From Bacillus sp. FJAT-29937 (GTDB taxonomy: Bacteria; Bacillota; Bacilli; Bacillales; Cytobacillaceae): a stretch of 64,000 nucleotides of DNA. The translations under genes were made by a program, and so were the position numbers. The notes under the pieces were generated by a model. The model saw nothing but the letters and a program-made list of their open reading frames with translations. It was not told the DNA's origin and did no database searches. Where the stretch lies: NCBI RefSeq assembly GCF_001509555.1, contig NZ_LMAS01000003.1:391175-455174 (forward strand), written 5' to 3'. Shown here piece by piece: positions 1-8,442 of the stretch (positions are counted from its first letter, which is position 1; every line of letters starts with the position of its first letter).

Positions 1-15
1 TATTTAAAAATAATC

Positions 16-60
16 AAAGCCTGTGAAATTTTACTTGTCGTAAAATTTCACAGGCTTTTT
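16..60 (+). terminator. Strong intrinsic terminator of the gene left of the window
   Basis: A perfect 19-bp stem (arms 16-34 and 40-58) closes a 5-nt loop and runs into a T-tract. No gene lies before it in the window, so it probably ends transcription from a gene to the left. The A-rich 5' flank would also let it work on the other strand. Confidence 0.9.
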
Positions 61-66
61 CATTTC

Positions 67-97
67 AGAGGAGGGTTTTGTCCCAGCCTCTTTTTTA
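67..97 (+). terminator. Second tandem terminator-like hairpin
   Basis: AGAGG at 67-71 pairs with CCTCT at 87-91. Inside it GGG (73-75) pairs with CCC (82-84), and seven T residues follow. It lies just after the 19-bp terminator and would stop read-through toward the peptidase gene. Confidence 0.6.
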
Positions 98-173
98 TTC
101 GTGTTTCTAATTAATAGAATCTTATGGAAAGTTAACTTATAATAAAATTATTGAATGAAAAGGGGGAAAAACA

Positions 174-1973
174 ATGACAGCAGCAACCTATTCAACTATT
201 TGGGATTTAGATGTTTTCTTTAATGGCGGCAGTTCTTCAAAGGCTTTTGTTCAGCATTTACATACAACAGAAGAGAAAATTAAGGAATTTGGCTTACAAG
301 TACATACTTGGGAAACAACTAATTCAATTTCAGATAAAACATCATTAATGAACTTAATAGAAAGCTTTCAAATAGCCACAAAGAAGCTGCGAGAAGCCGG
401 AGCATTTGTCAGTTGTCTGCAAGCTCAAAATACAAGTGATAAGAAAGCGAGTGAACATCGGGCAAAAATCACTCAGCTAAGTGCAAGCTTTCAAAATGCT
501 TTAACTGTATTTGATGAAAAATTAACAAGCTACGACTCAACCGTTTGGGAGGAATTGCTGCAGGAGGATGGACTCAGCGAATTGTCTTTTGTCCTATCAG
601 AACGGCGTGAGACAGCATCAGAAAAATTATCGAAAGAGGAAGAAAGCCTGATTAATGCCCTTGGGGTTGATGGCTATCATAGCTGGAGCCAGCTTTATGA
701 CTTAATTGTGGGGAAAATAAAAATTCCTTTTCAGGAGGACGGAGAAGAAAAACTCCTGTCTGTTGGGCAAGCAGCTAATAAATTTTCTAGTCCGGATAGA
801 GACATCAGGAAAAATATATTTGAGAATTGGGAACTGGCTTGGCAGGAACAAACAGATTATTTGTCAAAGGCTTTAAACCATTTAGCAGGCTTTAGACTGA
901 ATGTTTACAAGCAGCGCGGATGGGAGGACGTGTTAAAGGAGCCATTAGCCATTAACCGAATGGACAAAGAAACACTTGATACGATGTGGGATGTTATTTC
1001 GAAAAATAAAGAGCCGCTTGTGAAATTCCTAAACAGAAAGGCAGAACTCCTTGGCGTTGAAAAGTTAAACTGGTATGACCTCGATGCCCCGTTGAACAAT
1101 TCGGAATCAAAGCTCTCATATCAAGAAGGTGCTGAATTTATTCTAGAAAATTTCTCGCATTTTGGTGATGAAATGACCGAATTTGCTAAAATGGCATTTG
1201 AAGAAAAATGGATTGAAGCTGAAGACAGACCCGGGAAATCTCCAGGAGGTTTTCATACGTATTTTCCTGAGAGCAGCCAGTCCAGAATATTTATGACTTA
1301 TTCGGCTACACCTTCAAATGTGTCCACATTAGCCCATGAGCTGGGGCACGGCTTCCATACCTATGCGATGAGGGATTTACATTTATTAAACCGGAACTAT
1401 GCGATGAATGTGGCGGAGACTGCATCTACCCTGGCAGAAATGATCGTATCTGACGCAGCTGTTAAAAAGGCGCGAACAGAACAGGAGAAAATTGCCTTAC
1501 TCGAAGATAAAATTCAACGAACAGTAGCATTATTAATGAATATCCATGCTCGCTTCCTATTTGAGACCCGTTTCTATGAGGAGCGCAAAAATGGAATAGT
1601 CAGCACAGAGAAATTAAATAAGCTAATGGAGGAAGCCCAAAAGGAAGCCTATGGTCATTCACTCGGGGAGTATCATCCAACATTTTGGGCTTCTAAGCTT
1701 CATTTCTATATTACAGGTGTTCCATTTTACAATTTCCCTTATACCTTTGGTTATCTTTTCTCACTTGGCATTTATGCCCGCGCATTGGAGGAAGGGAAGG
1801 AATATGAAGAAAAATATATTGCGTTATTGAAAGACACCGCATCAATGAAAGTTGAGGATTTAGCTGAGAAGCATTTAAATGTAGATCTCACAAAACCAGA
1901 CTTTTGGCAAAGTGCTGTCCAATTATGTATCGATGATATCGAGGAATTCCTAACATTAACCGAAAAGAAGTAA
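174..1973 (+). CDS. M3 family oligoendopeptidase (PepF-like zinc metallopeptidase)
   Basis: This is a 599-residue cytoplasmic protein with no signal peptide, the usual size for M3B oligoendopeptidases. The zinc motif HELGH is at residues 388-392, with the third ligand probably Glu415 in the following NVAETAS helix. Family members cleave short peptides inside the cell. An AAAGGGGG Shine-Dalgarno precedes the ATG, and TATAAT at about 137-142 may be its -10. The gene stands alone between terminators and is not part of the B. subtilis yqe order, so its neighbours say little about its role. The family is certain; substrate and exact orthology (PepF or a YusX-like branch) are not. Confidence 0.93.
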   Translation: MTAATYSTIWDLDVFFNGGSSSKAFVQHLHTTEEKIKEFGLQVHTWETTNSISDKTSLMNLIESFQIATKKLREAGAFVSCLQAQNTSDKKASEHRAKITQLSASFQNALTVFDEKLTSYDSTVWEELLQEDGLSELSFVLSERRETASEKLSKEEESLINALGVDGYHSWSQLYDLIVGKIKIPFQEDGEEKLLSVGQAANKFSSPDRDIRKNIFENWELAWQEQTDYLSKALNHLAGFRLNVYKQRGWEDVLKEPLAINRMDKETLDTMWDVISKNKEPLVKFLNRKAELLGVEKLNWYDLDAPLNNSESKLSYQEGAEFILENFSHFGDEMTEFAKMAFEEKWIEAEDRPGKSPGGFHTYFPESSQSRIFMTYSATPSNVSTLAHELGHGFHTYAMRDLHLLNRNYAMNVAETASTLAEMIVSDAAVKKARTEQEKIALLEDKIQRTVALLMNIHARFLFETRFYEERKNGIVSTEKLNKLMEEAQKEAYGHSLGEYHPTFWASKLHFYITGVPFYNFPYTFGYLFSLGIYARALEEGKEYEEKYIALLKDTASMKVEDLAEKHLNVDLTKPDFWQSAVQLCIDDIEEFLTLTEKK

Positions 1974-1979
1974 AAAAGC

Positions 1980-2010
1980 AGGGTCACACCTTTTATAACG
2001 GTGTGACCCT
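1980..2010. terminator. Bidirectional terminator between the M3 peptidase gene and pssA
   Basis: A perfect 11-bp stem, AGGGTCACACC with GGTGTGACCCT, has a 9-nt loop. It is flanked by A-rich sequence on the left and a weak T stretch on the right. It sits between two convergent genes and could serve both. Confidence 0.85.
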
Positions 2011-2022
2011 TTGTCTGTCGAT

Positions 2023-2562
2023 TTATACTTTTTTCAATTTAAACGGGCTAACCATTAATAAGGAAAGAATAATCGTAATAAATAAGAAGAATGGCGCAGG
2101 AATATAAGGAATCATAAGGTAGCTTAAAGTAATTAGACAGCCGGCAGCTGTGATTGGAAGTCCGGTAAAATAGCCATTGTTCTCACTAATATTAAAACGT
2201 GCTAAGCGGAAAGCTCCACAGCCAATATAAAAAATAGTAAAAAATGAACCAGGGGCGCCGAACTCAAATAAAATTCCTTGATATATTAATAGTGCAGGTG
2301 CAACTCCAAATGATATAATATCACTCATGGAATCCAATTGCTTCCCTAACTCCGATTCAATTTGAAGCTTTCTCGCAATCATTCCATCGAACCGGTCAGC
2401 AAGTGCTGCGACAAAAATGAGCAGCAAACTTAAATTTAAATTACCTTTTAAGGCAAAAATAATGGCAAACCCGCCTAATGATAAATTCGCTAACGTAATA
2501 ACATTTGCAGTTTGTGCTTTTAGTTTTTTAATGGTTTGATCAAAAATATCATTTAAAAACAT
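2023..2562 (-). CDS. pssA: CDP-diacylglycerol-serine O-phosphatidyltransferase
   Basis: This 179-residue integral membrane enzyme makes phosphatidylserine from CDP-diacylglycerol and serine. The CDP-alcohol phosphatidyltransferase signature is complete: Asp56, Asp59-Gly60, Ala63-Arg64, Gly73, Asp77 and Asp81. Hydrophobic segments follow to the C-terminus. AAGGAGTG precedes the ATG. The next gene, psd, is divergent and decarboxylates the product, so the two together form the phosphatidylethanolamine branch. In B. subtilis these genes sit elsewhere in one operon. The length matches the short Gram-positive PssA class. Confidence 0.95.
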   Translation of the reverse strand: MFLNDIFDQTIKKLKAQTANVITLANLSLGGFAIIFALKGNLNLSLLLIFVAALADRFDGMIARKLQIESELGKQLDSMSDIISFGVAPALLIYQGILFEFGAPGSFFTIFYIGCGAFRLARFNISENNGYFTGLPITAAGCLITLSYLMIPYIPAPFFLFITIILSLLMVSPFKLKKV

Positions 2563-2714
2563 TTACCACACTCCTTTTAGGTAAGATATCATATGTCTAG
2601 TTGTCATCTTAAGTGCTCTGGGTTCAAAATCAAGCACGTTACTGTTCTTATTTAATAATATTTAATTTTAATCTTTTTAGTACTGACCGTAAAGAGTATA
2701 TTGGAGGTGAAAGA

Positions 2715-3521
2715 ATGAAACAATCGTTTTATCGGCTTTTTATTGAGCTTACGAACGGCAAAATAACTTCAGGGCTATTAAAGAGATTTGCTCGATCCAA
2801 TGCAAGCCGCTTGTTTGTTCCATCTTTTTGTAAAGCATATCAAATTAACCAGGATGAAATGGAGAAAACATTAGCGGAATATCCCACTTTGCACGATTTC
2901 TTTACGAGGTCCCTCAAACAAGGAGTACGTTATATTGATCAAGATCCCTATACCATTGTGAGTCCGGTTGATGCCGTCATTGAAGATATTGGCCTTATTA
3001 AGCCGGGACATATTATTACAGTAAAAGAAAAGGATTATTCGATAAGAGAGATGATAGGGAATGATGAAAAGCTAGATAGTTATACGGATGGCTGCTACAT
3101 GATATTCTATTTAAGCCCTAGTCATTATCATCGGATACACAGTCCGGTTACCGGCCGTGTACTTGATCAATGGACATTAGGTCAAAAATCCTATCCAGTT
3201 AATAAATATGGTTTAAAATATGGAAAAGCTGCACTTTCAAAAAATTATCGCACGATAACTGAAGTAGAGCACATAACCGGCAAGCTTTCAATTGTTAAGG
3301 TGGGAGCCATGTTTGTGAATTCAATCGAAGTGATACATAATGGTGACCAGTTAGCAAAAGGTGATGAAATGGCTTATTTCTCCTTCGGCTCAACAGTTGT
3401 CCTTTTATTCGAAAAAAACAGTTTCACGCCTCTGACAACGATTCAAACACCATATGATATAAAAGTGGGAGAGCGGGTTGGCCATATTAATCATGACAAG
3501 AACATTAATCAGCAGAACTAA
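2715..3521 (+). CDS. psd: Phosphatidylserine decarboxylase
   Basis: This 268-residue protein converts phosphatidylserine to phosphatidylethanolamine at the membrane. The self-cleavage motif FGST is at residues 224-227; family members cut before the serine, which becomes the pyruvoyl group of the alpha chain. An upstream in-frame extension is possible from 2613, but GGAGGTGA at about 2703 places the start at the ATG at 2715, which begins MKQSFYRLFIELTNG as family members do. The gene is divergent from pssA. Confidence 0.96.
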   Translation: MKQSFYRLFIELTNGKITSGLLKRFARSNASRLFVPSFCKAYQINQDEMEKTLAEYPTLHDFFTRSLKQGVRYIDQDPYTIVSPVDAVIEDIGLIKPGHIITVKEKDYSIREMIGNDEKLDSYTDGCYMIFYLSPSHYHRIHSPVTGRVLDQWTLGQKSYPVNKYGLKYGKAALSKNYRTITEVEHITGKLSIVKVGAMFVNSIEVIHNGDQLAKGDEMAYFSFGSTVVLLFEKNSFTPLTTIQTPYDIKVGERVGHINHDKNINQQN

Positions 3522-3550
3522 CGTTTTGGAAGAGGAAAAAAGTGCTCTGC

Positions 3551-3594
3551 GGGGGCCGGTATATGTTTCGTGCATTCACTATGCCGCGGCCCCC
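3551..3594. terminator. GC-rich hairpin between convergent psd and sda
   Basis: GGGGGCCG (3551-3558) pairs with CGGCCCCC (3587-3594) around a 28-nt loop. On the minus strand six T residues follow the stem about eight bases later, so it may end sda transcription. The GC content is strikingly high for this region. Its role as a terminator is inferred. Confidence 0.5.
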
Positions 3595-3613
3595 ACTAAA
3601 AAGGAAGATTGCA

Positions 3614-3754
3614 TTAGGATGAAACTCTAATCTTATGTGACAAGGAACGTCGGTGAATTTCCGTCTTTATCAGGTTAATAAAATCTGAGCTTAACTTTAA
3701 CTCGATTGCTTTATAATAGGATTCGATTAATAGTTCGTCTGACAGCTTTCGCAT
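3614..3754 (-). CDS. sda: Sporulation checkpoint inhibitor Sda
   Basis: This 46-residue peptide begins [18 protein letters not shown] and ends [12 protein letters not shown]. It matches my memory of B. subtilis Sda along its whole length, including the two-helix hairpin that binds histidine kinase KinA and blocks phosphorelay entry. GGAGGTGA ends at 3761, six bases before the ATG at 3754; an ATG two codons earlier (3760) abuts the Shine-Dalgarno and is unlikely. The gene is divergent from yqeG, as in B. subtilis. The shared upstream region carries a DnaA-box cluster, which fits the known DnaA control of sda linking replication status to sporulation. Confidence 0.95.
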   Translation of the reverse strand: MRKLSDELLIESYYKAIELKLSSDFINLIKTEIHRRSLSHKIRVSS

Positions 3755-3874
3755 GTCCATTCACCTCCATAATATTAATTTTAGAGTTCTATATAATTGA
3801 CTTCATACATATAATGTAAGATTTATGTTGTAATCATACTCTAGCAAACTTTTTTCCTTAGAACAACCGTTCTG

Positions 3875-3973
3875 TTATCCACAGTAAATAGTGGATAACC
3901 TGTGGTTAAGTTGTTAGTAAAAGGTGAAAAATCAGATAAATGAATGTGCTTAATGTGAATAAAGTTATCCACA
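3875..3973. promoter_or_regulatory. DnaA-box cluster upstream of sda/yqeG
   Basis: Two perfect 9-mers TTATCCACA lie at 3875-3883 and 3965-3973. Inverted near-matches lie at 3890-3898 (TTATCCACT on the minus strand) and 3901-3909 (TTAACCACA on the minus strand). The first and second form a perfect dyad: GTTATCCAC at 3874-3882 and GTGGATAAC at 3891-3899, eight bases apart. The 375-bp sda-yqeG gap otherwise holds only promoters. DnaA control of sda is established in B. subtilis; the arrangement here is read directly. Confidence 0.88.
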
Positions 3974-4129
3974 GAAATGTTTAAGGAGAAAAATGTCGAA
4001 AAGTTTCTTAATTTGCTCAGATTAAGCCAATGTTTGAAAGAGAGAATAAAAAAGTTTATGATGAGTACAAATTATTGCCTTTTCTTTTTCGTTTTATAAT
4101 AAAAGAAGTAAATAGAGGTGTTAAATATC

Positions 4130-4645
4130 GTGTTGAAGCAATTTTTACCAGATCAGCATGTTAGAAGTATATTTGAAATTACCCCTGAAAAGTTGAAGGA
4201 ATATGGAGTTAAAGGAATTATTACTGATTTAGATAACACCCTTGTCGAATGGGATCGACCGAATGCTACACCAAAGCTGATCAATTGGTTTGAAGAAATG
4301 AAAAACAGCAATGTCATGATTACGATTGTATCGAATAACAATGATTGCCGGGTCAGGTCTTTTTCTGAACCGCTTAACATCCCTTTTATCCCATTGGCTA
4401 GAAAACCTTTAGGACGGGCTTTTAATAGAGCATTGCTAGAAATGGGACTTAAAAAAGAGGAAACAGTAGTAATTGGCGATCAATTATTGACAGATGTACT
4501 AGGCGGTAACCGAAGTGGATTTCGGACCATCCTTGTTGTTCCAGTTGCACAGACTGACGGATTTATTACGCGGTTCAATCGCAAAGTGGAAAGATTAATA
4601 TTAAATTGGTTTAGGAAAAAAGGGATGATTCAATGGGAGGATTAA
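4130..4645 (+). CDS. yqeG: YqeG family HAD-type phosphatase
   Basis: This 171-residue cytoplasmic protein belongs to the HAD superfamily, IIIA subclass. The nucleophile motif appears as ITDLDNTLVEW near residues 31-41, motif II as TIVSNNN and motif III/IV as VIGDQLLTDVLGGN. The physiological substrate is not established. A GTG at 4118 overlaps the AGAGGTG ribosome binding site, so the GTG at 4130, nine bases on, is preferred and gives the family N-terminus MLKQFLPDQHV. TATAAT at 4095-4100 is a likely -10. It heads a long run of close-packed genes through yqeM. Confidence 0.93.
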   Translation: MLKQFLPDQHVRSIFEITPEKLKEYGVKGIITDLDNTLVEWDRPNATPKLINWFEEMKNSNVMITIVSNNNDCRVRSFSEPLNIPFIPLARKPLGRAFNRALLEMGLKKEETVVIGDQLLTDVLGGNRSGFRTILVVPVAQTDGFITRFNRKVERLILNWFRKKGMIQWED

Positions 4646-4648
4646 TTT

Positions 4649-5752
4649 GTGAGTGAACAATATATTTGTATAGGCTGCGGTGTTAAGATTCAAACAGAAG
4701 ATCCAGCCACAATTGGTTATGCACCATTATCAGCGCTTGAAAAAGAAGCGATTATTTGTCAGCGCTGTTTCCGCTTGAAACATTATAATGAAGTGCAGGA
4801 TGTTGATTTAACAGACGATGACTTTCTGAAAATCTTAAATGAATTAGGTAAAAGTGATTCCTTGATTGTGAAAATCGTTGATATATTTGATTTTAACGGA
4901 AGCTGGCTGCCTGGACTGCATAGGTTTGTCGGAAAAAACAAAATCCTGCTTGTAGGGAATAAAGTTGACTTGCTGCCTAAATCGGTCAAACACAATAAGT
5001 TAATTAATTGGATGAAGCAGGAAGCAAAAGAGCTTGGCCTTAAGCCAGAGGATGTTTTTCTCGTCAGTGCTGCTAAAGGGAAGAATATTTCTGAGGTGGC
5101 TGAAGCAATTGATGTATATCGAAAAGGTAAAGATGTTTATGTTGTTGGCTGTACGAATGTAGGGAAATCAACATTTATAAATCGGATTTTAAAAGAGGTA
5201 ACGGGAGAAGGAGATGTGATCACAACTTCACATTTTCCAGGTACGACCCTTGATATCATTGAAATCCCCTTATCAGATGGGAAGTCACTTGTTGATACAC
5301 CAGGAATTATAAATCATCACCAAATGGCCCATTATGTTGATAAGCGTGATTTAAAAATCATTACGCCGAAAAAAGAAATAAAGCCGACAGTCTTTCAGCT
5401 GAATGAAGGACAAACCCTTTTCATTGGAGGCTTAGCCCGTTTTGACTATAAAACCGGCGGCCGCAGATCCTTTGTTTGCCATTTTTCCAATGAATTAAAC
5501 CTTCATCGGACGAAGCTTGAAAATGCGGATGAATTATACAAAAACCATGCAGGTGAAATGTTAACGCCGCCTAGGATGGAACAAATGGACACATTCCCAG
5601 AGCTCGTTAAACATGAATTTACAATTAAAGAAGGAAAAACGGATATTGTCTTTTCAGGGCTTGGCTGGATTACAGTCAATGAACCAGGTGCAAAGGTGGC
5701 CGCCTATGTCCCAAAGGGTGTTCATGCATTATTAAGAAAATCATTAATATAA
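4649..5752 (+). CDS. yqeH: Circularly permuted ribosome-assembly GTPase YqeH
   Basis: This 367-residue protein opens with a treble-clef zinc finger (CIGC near residue 7 and CQRC near residue 38). The GTPase motifs appear in permuted order: G4 NKVDLLPK, G5 SAAKG, then G1 GCTNVGKST and G3 DTPG. That order defines the YqeH/YawG family. The family acts in 30S subunit maturation. It starts with GTG four bases after yqeG and has GGGAGG within the yqeG end, so the two are probably translated from one mRNA. Confidence 0.97.
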   Translation: MSEQYICIGCGVKIQTEDPATIGYAPLSALEKEAIICQRCFRLKHYNEVQDVDLTDDDFLKILNELGKSDSLIVKIVDIFDFNGSWLPGLHRFVGKNKILLVGNKVDLLPKSVKHNKLINWMKQEAKELGLKPEDVFLVSAAKGKNISEVAEAIDVYRKGKDVYVVGCTNVGKSTFINRILKEVTGEGDVITTSHFPGTTLDIIEIPLSDGKSLVDTPGIINHHQMAHYVDKRDLKIITPKKEIKPTVFQLNEGQTLFIGGLARFDYKTGGRRSFVCHFSNELNLHRTKLENADELYKNHAGEMLTPPRMEQMDTFPELVKHEFTIKEGKTDIVFSGLGWITVNEPGAKVAAYVPKGVHALLRKSLI

Positions 5753-5786
5753 ATCTCGGCAATCGCATTTAAAGGGGAGAGAGATT

Positions 5787-6617
5787 TTGAAGAAGTTTTT
5801 TGCGGTTATAGGGGATCCGATTGCCCATTCTATGTCACCTGCTATGCACAATGATTTATTTCATGCTAATCGTATAGATGCTCATTACCAGCCTCTACAT
5901 GTCAAAAGAGAAGATTTAGCAGATGCAATAAAGGGATTAAAAGCCATTGGAATTTCGGGGTTTAATGTGACTGTTCCACATAAGGAAACGATTATTCCAT
6001 TGTTGGATGAACTCGATCCTCTCGCACAATCAATAGGGGCTGTTAATACAGTGGTGAATCTGGACGGCAAACTAATTGGCTTTAATACTGACGGCAGCGG
6101 CTATGTTCGAGGATTGCATGAGGAAATGTCGAGTTTGAAGGATAAAAAAGTATTAGTTATTGGTGCAGGCGGTGCAGCAAGAGCTATTTACTTTACAATA
6201 GCGGATGCAGGTGCTGAACAATTAGATATTTGTAATCGGACTATATCTAAAGCAGAGACTATTAAGAATGATTGTCCATATTTAGTCAATTCTGATGTGT
6301 ATAATATTAAAAACGCGGAAGAAAGTCTTGGATTATATGATCTAATCATACAGACAACACCTGCAGGGATGGCGCCAAAAGTTCAAGATTTGCCGCTTTC
6401 TTTACATAATCTGAAAGCAGGGGCATTAGCAAGCGATATCATCTATAATCCATTAGAGACAAGATTTCTCGAAGAAGCCAAAAGCAAAGGCGCGAGAATT
6501 CAAAATGGCTTAAATATGTTTGTATACCAAGGTGCACTCGCATTTGAAAAATGGACAGGGATTTTCCCAGATACGAATCGTATGAGAGAGATCGTTCTTT
6601 CACAACTAGGAGGATAA
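5787..6617 (+). CDS. aroE: Shikimate dehydrogenase
   Basis: This 276-residue enzyme reduces 3-dehydroshikimate to shikimate with NADPH in the chorismate pathway. Visible motifs are the N-terminal GDPIAHSMSPAMHN shikimate site, the NVTVPHK segment with the catalytic lysine, the nucleotide-binding GAGGAARA loop, and the C-terminal GLNMFVYQGALAFEKWTG. The start is TTG, with GGGGAGAGAG six bases upstream. It is called aroD in older B. subtilis naming. It lies 34 bases after yqeH in the same apparent operon. Confidence 0.97.
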   Translation: MKKFFAVIGDPIAHSMSPAMHNDLFHANRIDAHYQPLHVKREDLADAIKGLKAIGISGFNVTVPHKETIIPLLDELDPLAQSIGAVNTVVNLDGKLIGFNTDGSGYVRGLHEEMSSLKDKKVLVIGAGGAARAIYFTIADAGAEQLDICNRTISKAETIKNDCPYLVNSDVYNIKNAEESLGLYDLIIQTTPAGMAPKVQDLPLSLHNLKAGALASDIIYNPLETRFLEEAKSKGARIQNGLNMFVYQGALAFEKWTGIFPDTNRMREIVLSQLGG

Positions 6618-6621
6618 CAAA

Positions 6622-6912
6622 ATGTTAACAGGAAAACAGAAACGTTTTTTGCGTTCTAAAGCACATCACCTAAATCCGATTTTTCAAGTTGGCAAGGGTG
6701 GCGTAAATGAAAATATGATTAAACAAGTAGATGAGGCACTTGAAGCACGGGAATTAATGAAAATATCCGTTTTGCAAAATTGTGACGAGGATAAGGACAT
6801 CGTTGCTGAAAAATTAGTAAAAGGAACGAGAGCAGAGCTTGTCCAAATTATTGGAAGCACAATCGTGCTTTATAAAGAATCACGTGAAAATAAGCAAATC
6901 AAATTACCTTAA
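6622..6912 (+). CDS. yqeI: YhbY/YqeI family CRM-domain RNA-binding protein
   Basis: This 96-residue protein is a single CRM domain. It starts MLTGKQKRFLRSKAHHLNPIFQVGKGG, where GKGG is the conserved loop comparable to KH-type GxxG motifs. Family members associate with pre-50S ribosomal particles. It begins four bases after aroE with AGGAGG in the intervening bases, so it is co-translated. The exact rRNA site in Bacillus is not known to me. Confidence 0.94.
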   Translation: MLTGKQKRFLRSKAHHLNPIFQVGKGGVNENMIKQVDEALEARELMKISVLQNCDEDKDIVAEKLVKGTRAELVQIIGSTIVLYKESRENKQIKLP

Positions 6913-6953
6913 TTCTTTTCGTTAAGCATGTTAGAATGTTGGGAGGAATTCGC

Positions 6954-7523
6954 ATGACTAGGATTGGCATACTTGGAGGAACCTTTGATCCGCCACATCT
7001 GGGACATTTAATTATTGCAAATGAAGTGTTAAATGCTCATAGCTTAGATGAAATTTGGTTTATGCCGAATCAGGAGCCTCCCCATAAAAAAAAATCTAAT
7101 GCCATAAAAGAAGCAGATAGGATAAATTTAGTACAGCTTGCAATTAGTGGGCATCCTAATTTTAAAATAGAGCTGTTGGAGCTTGAAAGATCAGGCCCCT
7201 CCTATACATATGAATCCATGAAGATTCTTACAAAAATACATCCTGATAAGGAATTTTATTTTATTATTGGTGCTGATATGGTTGAGTATTTGCCAAAATG
7301 GCGGAATATTGATGAGTTAGTTAAGATCGTTCAATTTATTGGCGTCAATAGACCATCTTATAGTACTGAGAGCCATTATCCAATATTATATGCAGAGGTT
7401 CCAGAGGTAGAGATTTCATCAAGTCAAATCCGGAATCGATTGCTGGAAAATAAGACGATTCGATATCTCGTTCCCGATTCAGTCAGGAATTATATTAAGG
7501 AGAATCAATTATATGGATCGTGA
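6954..7523 (+). CDS. nadD: Nicotinate-nucleotide adenylyltransferase
   Basis: This 189-residue enzyme adenylates nicotinate mononucleotide to deamido-NAD. The nucleotidyltransferase motif GGTFDPPHLGH lies at residues 8-18, and the C-terminal ISSSQIRNR matches the family ISSTxIR signature. A longer frame opens at 6936, but GGGAGG at 6941-6946 makes the ATG at 6954 the start. Its 3' end overlaps yqeK by 11 bases, showing tight coupling. Confidence 0.97.
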   Translation: MTRIGILGGTFDPPHLGHLIIANEVLNAHSLDEIWFMPNQEPPHKKKSNAIKEADRINLVQLAISGHPNFKIELLELERSGPSYTYESMKILTKIHPDKEFYFIIGADMVEYLPKWRNIDELVKIVQFIGVNRPSYSTESHYPILYAEVPEVEISSSQIRNRLLENKTIRYLVPDSVRNYIKENQLYGS

Positions 7524-8085
7524 ATCTGCTTTACAAATAGTTAAGAACCAGTTAACGGACCATCGTTACCATCATACAATTGGAGTAATGGAAACAGCCT
7601 TGGTCTTAGCTGAAAAGTATGGTGCTAATGTGAAAAAGGCAGAGCTTGCTGCTATTTTCCATGATTATGCTAAATTCAGGCCAATAGAGGAAATGCAACA
7701 AATTATAATCGATGAAGGAATGCCGAAAGAGCTTCTTCTATACAATAGTGAACTTTGGCATGCGCCAGTTGGGGCATTTCTAGTACAAAATGAAGTTGGA
7801 ATAGATGATGTTGAAATTTTGGACGCCATCAGATATCATACATCAGGACGAATGAATATGACCATCCTTGAAAAAGTAATTTATTTGGCTGATTATATTG
7901 AGCCTGGCAGACATTTTCCCGGGGTTGATGAAGTTCGTGAAATGGCAAAGGAAAGCCTGGATAGAGCATTAATAAAATCTATTCAAAATACAATCTTTTT
8001 TTTGATGAAAAAAGAACAGCCGGTTTTTCCAGCTACATTTAACACATATAATGACTTAATTATGAGACTTCGGAGGACTGATTGA
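7513..8085 (+). CDS. yqeK: HD-domain hydrolase YqeK (probable symmetrical Ap4A hydrolase)
   Basis: This 190-residue protein has an HD domain. The metal-binding residues appear in YHHTIGV, IFHDYAK and a downstream H/D pair (WHAPVGA, LADYIEPGR). Members have been shown to split diadenosine tetraphosphate symmetrically into ADP. It overlaps nadD, which also handles adenylated nucleotides, and is followed without a gap by rsfS. The family is certain; the substrate is by analogy. Confidence 0.93.
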   Translation: MDRESALQIVKNQLTDHRYHHTIGVMETALVLAEKYGANVKKAELAAIFHDYAKFRPIEEMQQIIIDEGMPKELLLYNSELWHAPVGAFLVQNEVGIDDVEILDAIRYHTSGRMNMTILEKVIYLADYIEPGRHFPGVDEVREMAKESLDRALIKSIQNTIFFLMKKEQPVFPATFNTYNDLIMRLRRTD

Positions 8086-8442
8086 ATGAACGAAAAGGAA
8101 TTGCTATTAACTGCTGTAAAGGCAGCTGATGATAAGAGAGCAGAGGATATTATTGTTTTAAATATGAAGGGTATTTCATTAATTGCTGATTACTTCCTTA
8201 TCTGCCATGGAAATTCTGATAAGCAGGTGCAGGCCATTGCACGGGAAATGAAGGAAAAGGCAGAGGAAAAGGAATATACAGTTAAAAGAATAGAGGGCTT
8301 TGATGAAGCAAGATGGATCCTCGTAGATTTAGGGGATGTTGTTGCACATATTTTCCATCGTGATGAAAGAAGCTATTATAATTTGGAACGCTTATGGGGC
8401 GATGCGCCTATTGAAAATGTGCAAAGTGAACTGAATCAATGA
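8086..8442 (+). CDS. rsfS: Ribosome silencing factor RsfS
   Basis: This 118-residue protein is a complete RsfS/DUF143 domain with the conserved IADYFLICHGNSDKQVQAIA and WILVDLGDVVAHIFHRDERSYYNLERLW blocks. RsfS binds L14 on the 50S subunit and prevents subunit joining when nutrients are short. The ATG follows the yqeK stop directly, with CGGAGG in the yqeK end. The stop overlaps yqeM by four bases. Confidence 0.96.
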   Translation: MNEKELLLTAVKAADDKRAEDIIVLNMKGISLIADYFLICHGNSDKQVQAIAREMKEKAEEKEYTVKRIEGFDEARWILVDLGDVVAHIFHRDERSYYNLERLWGDAPIENVQSELNQ

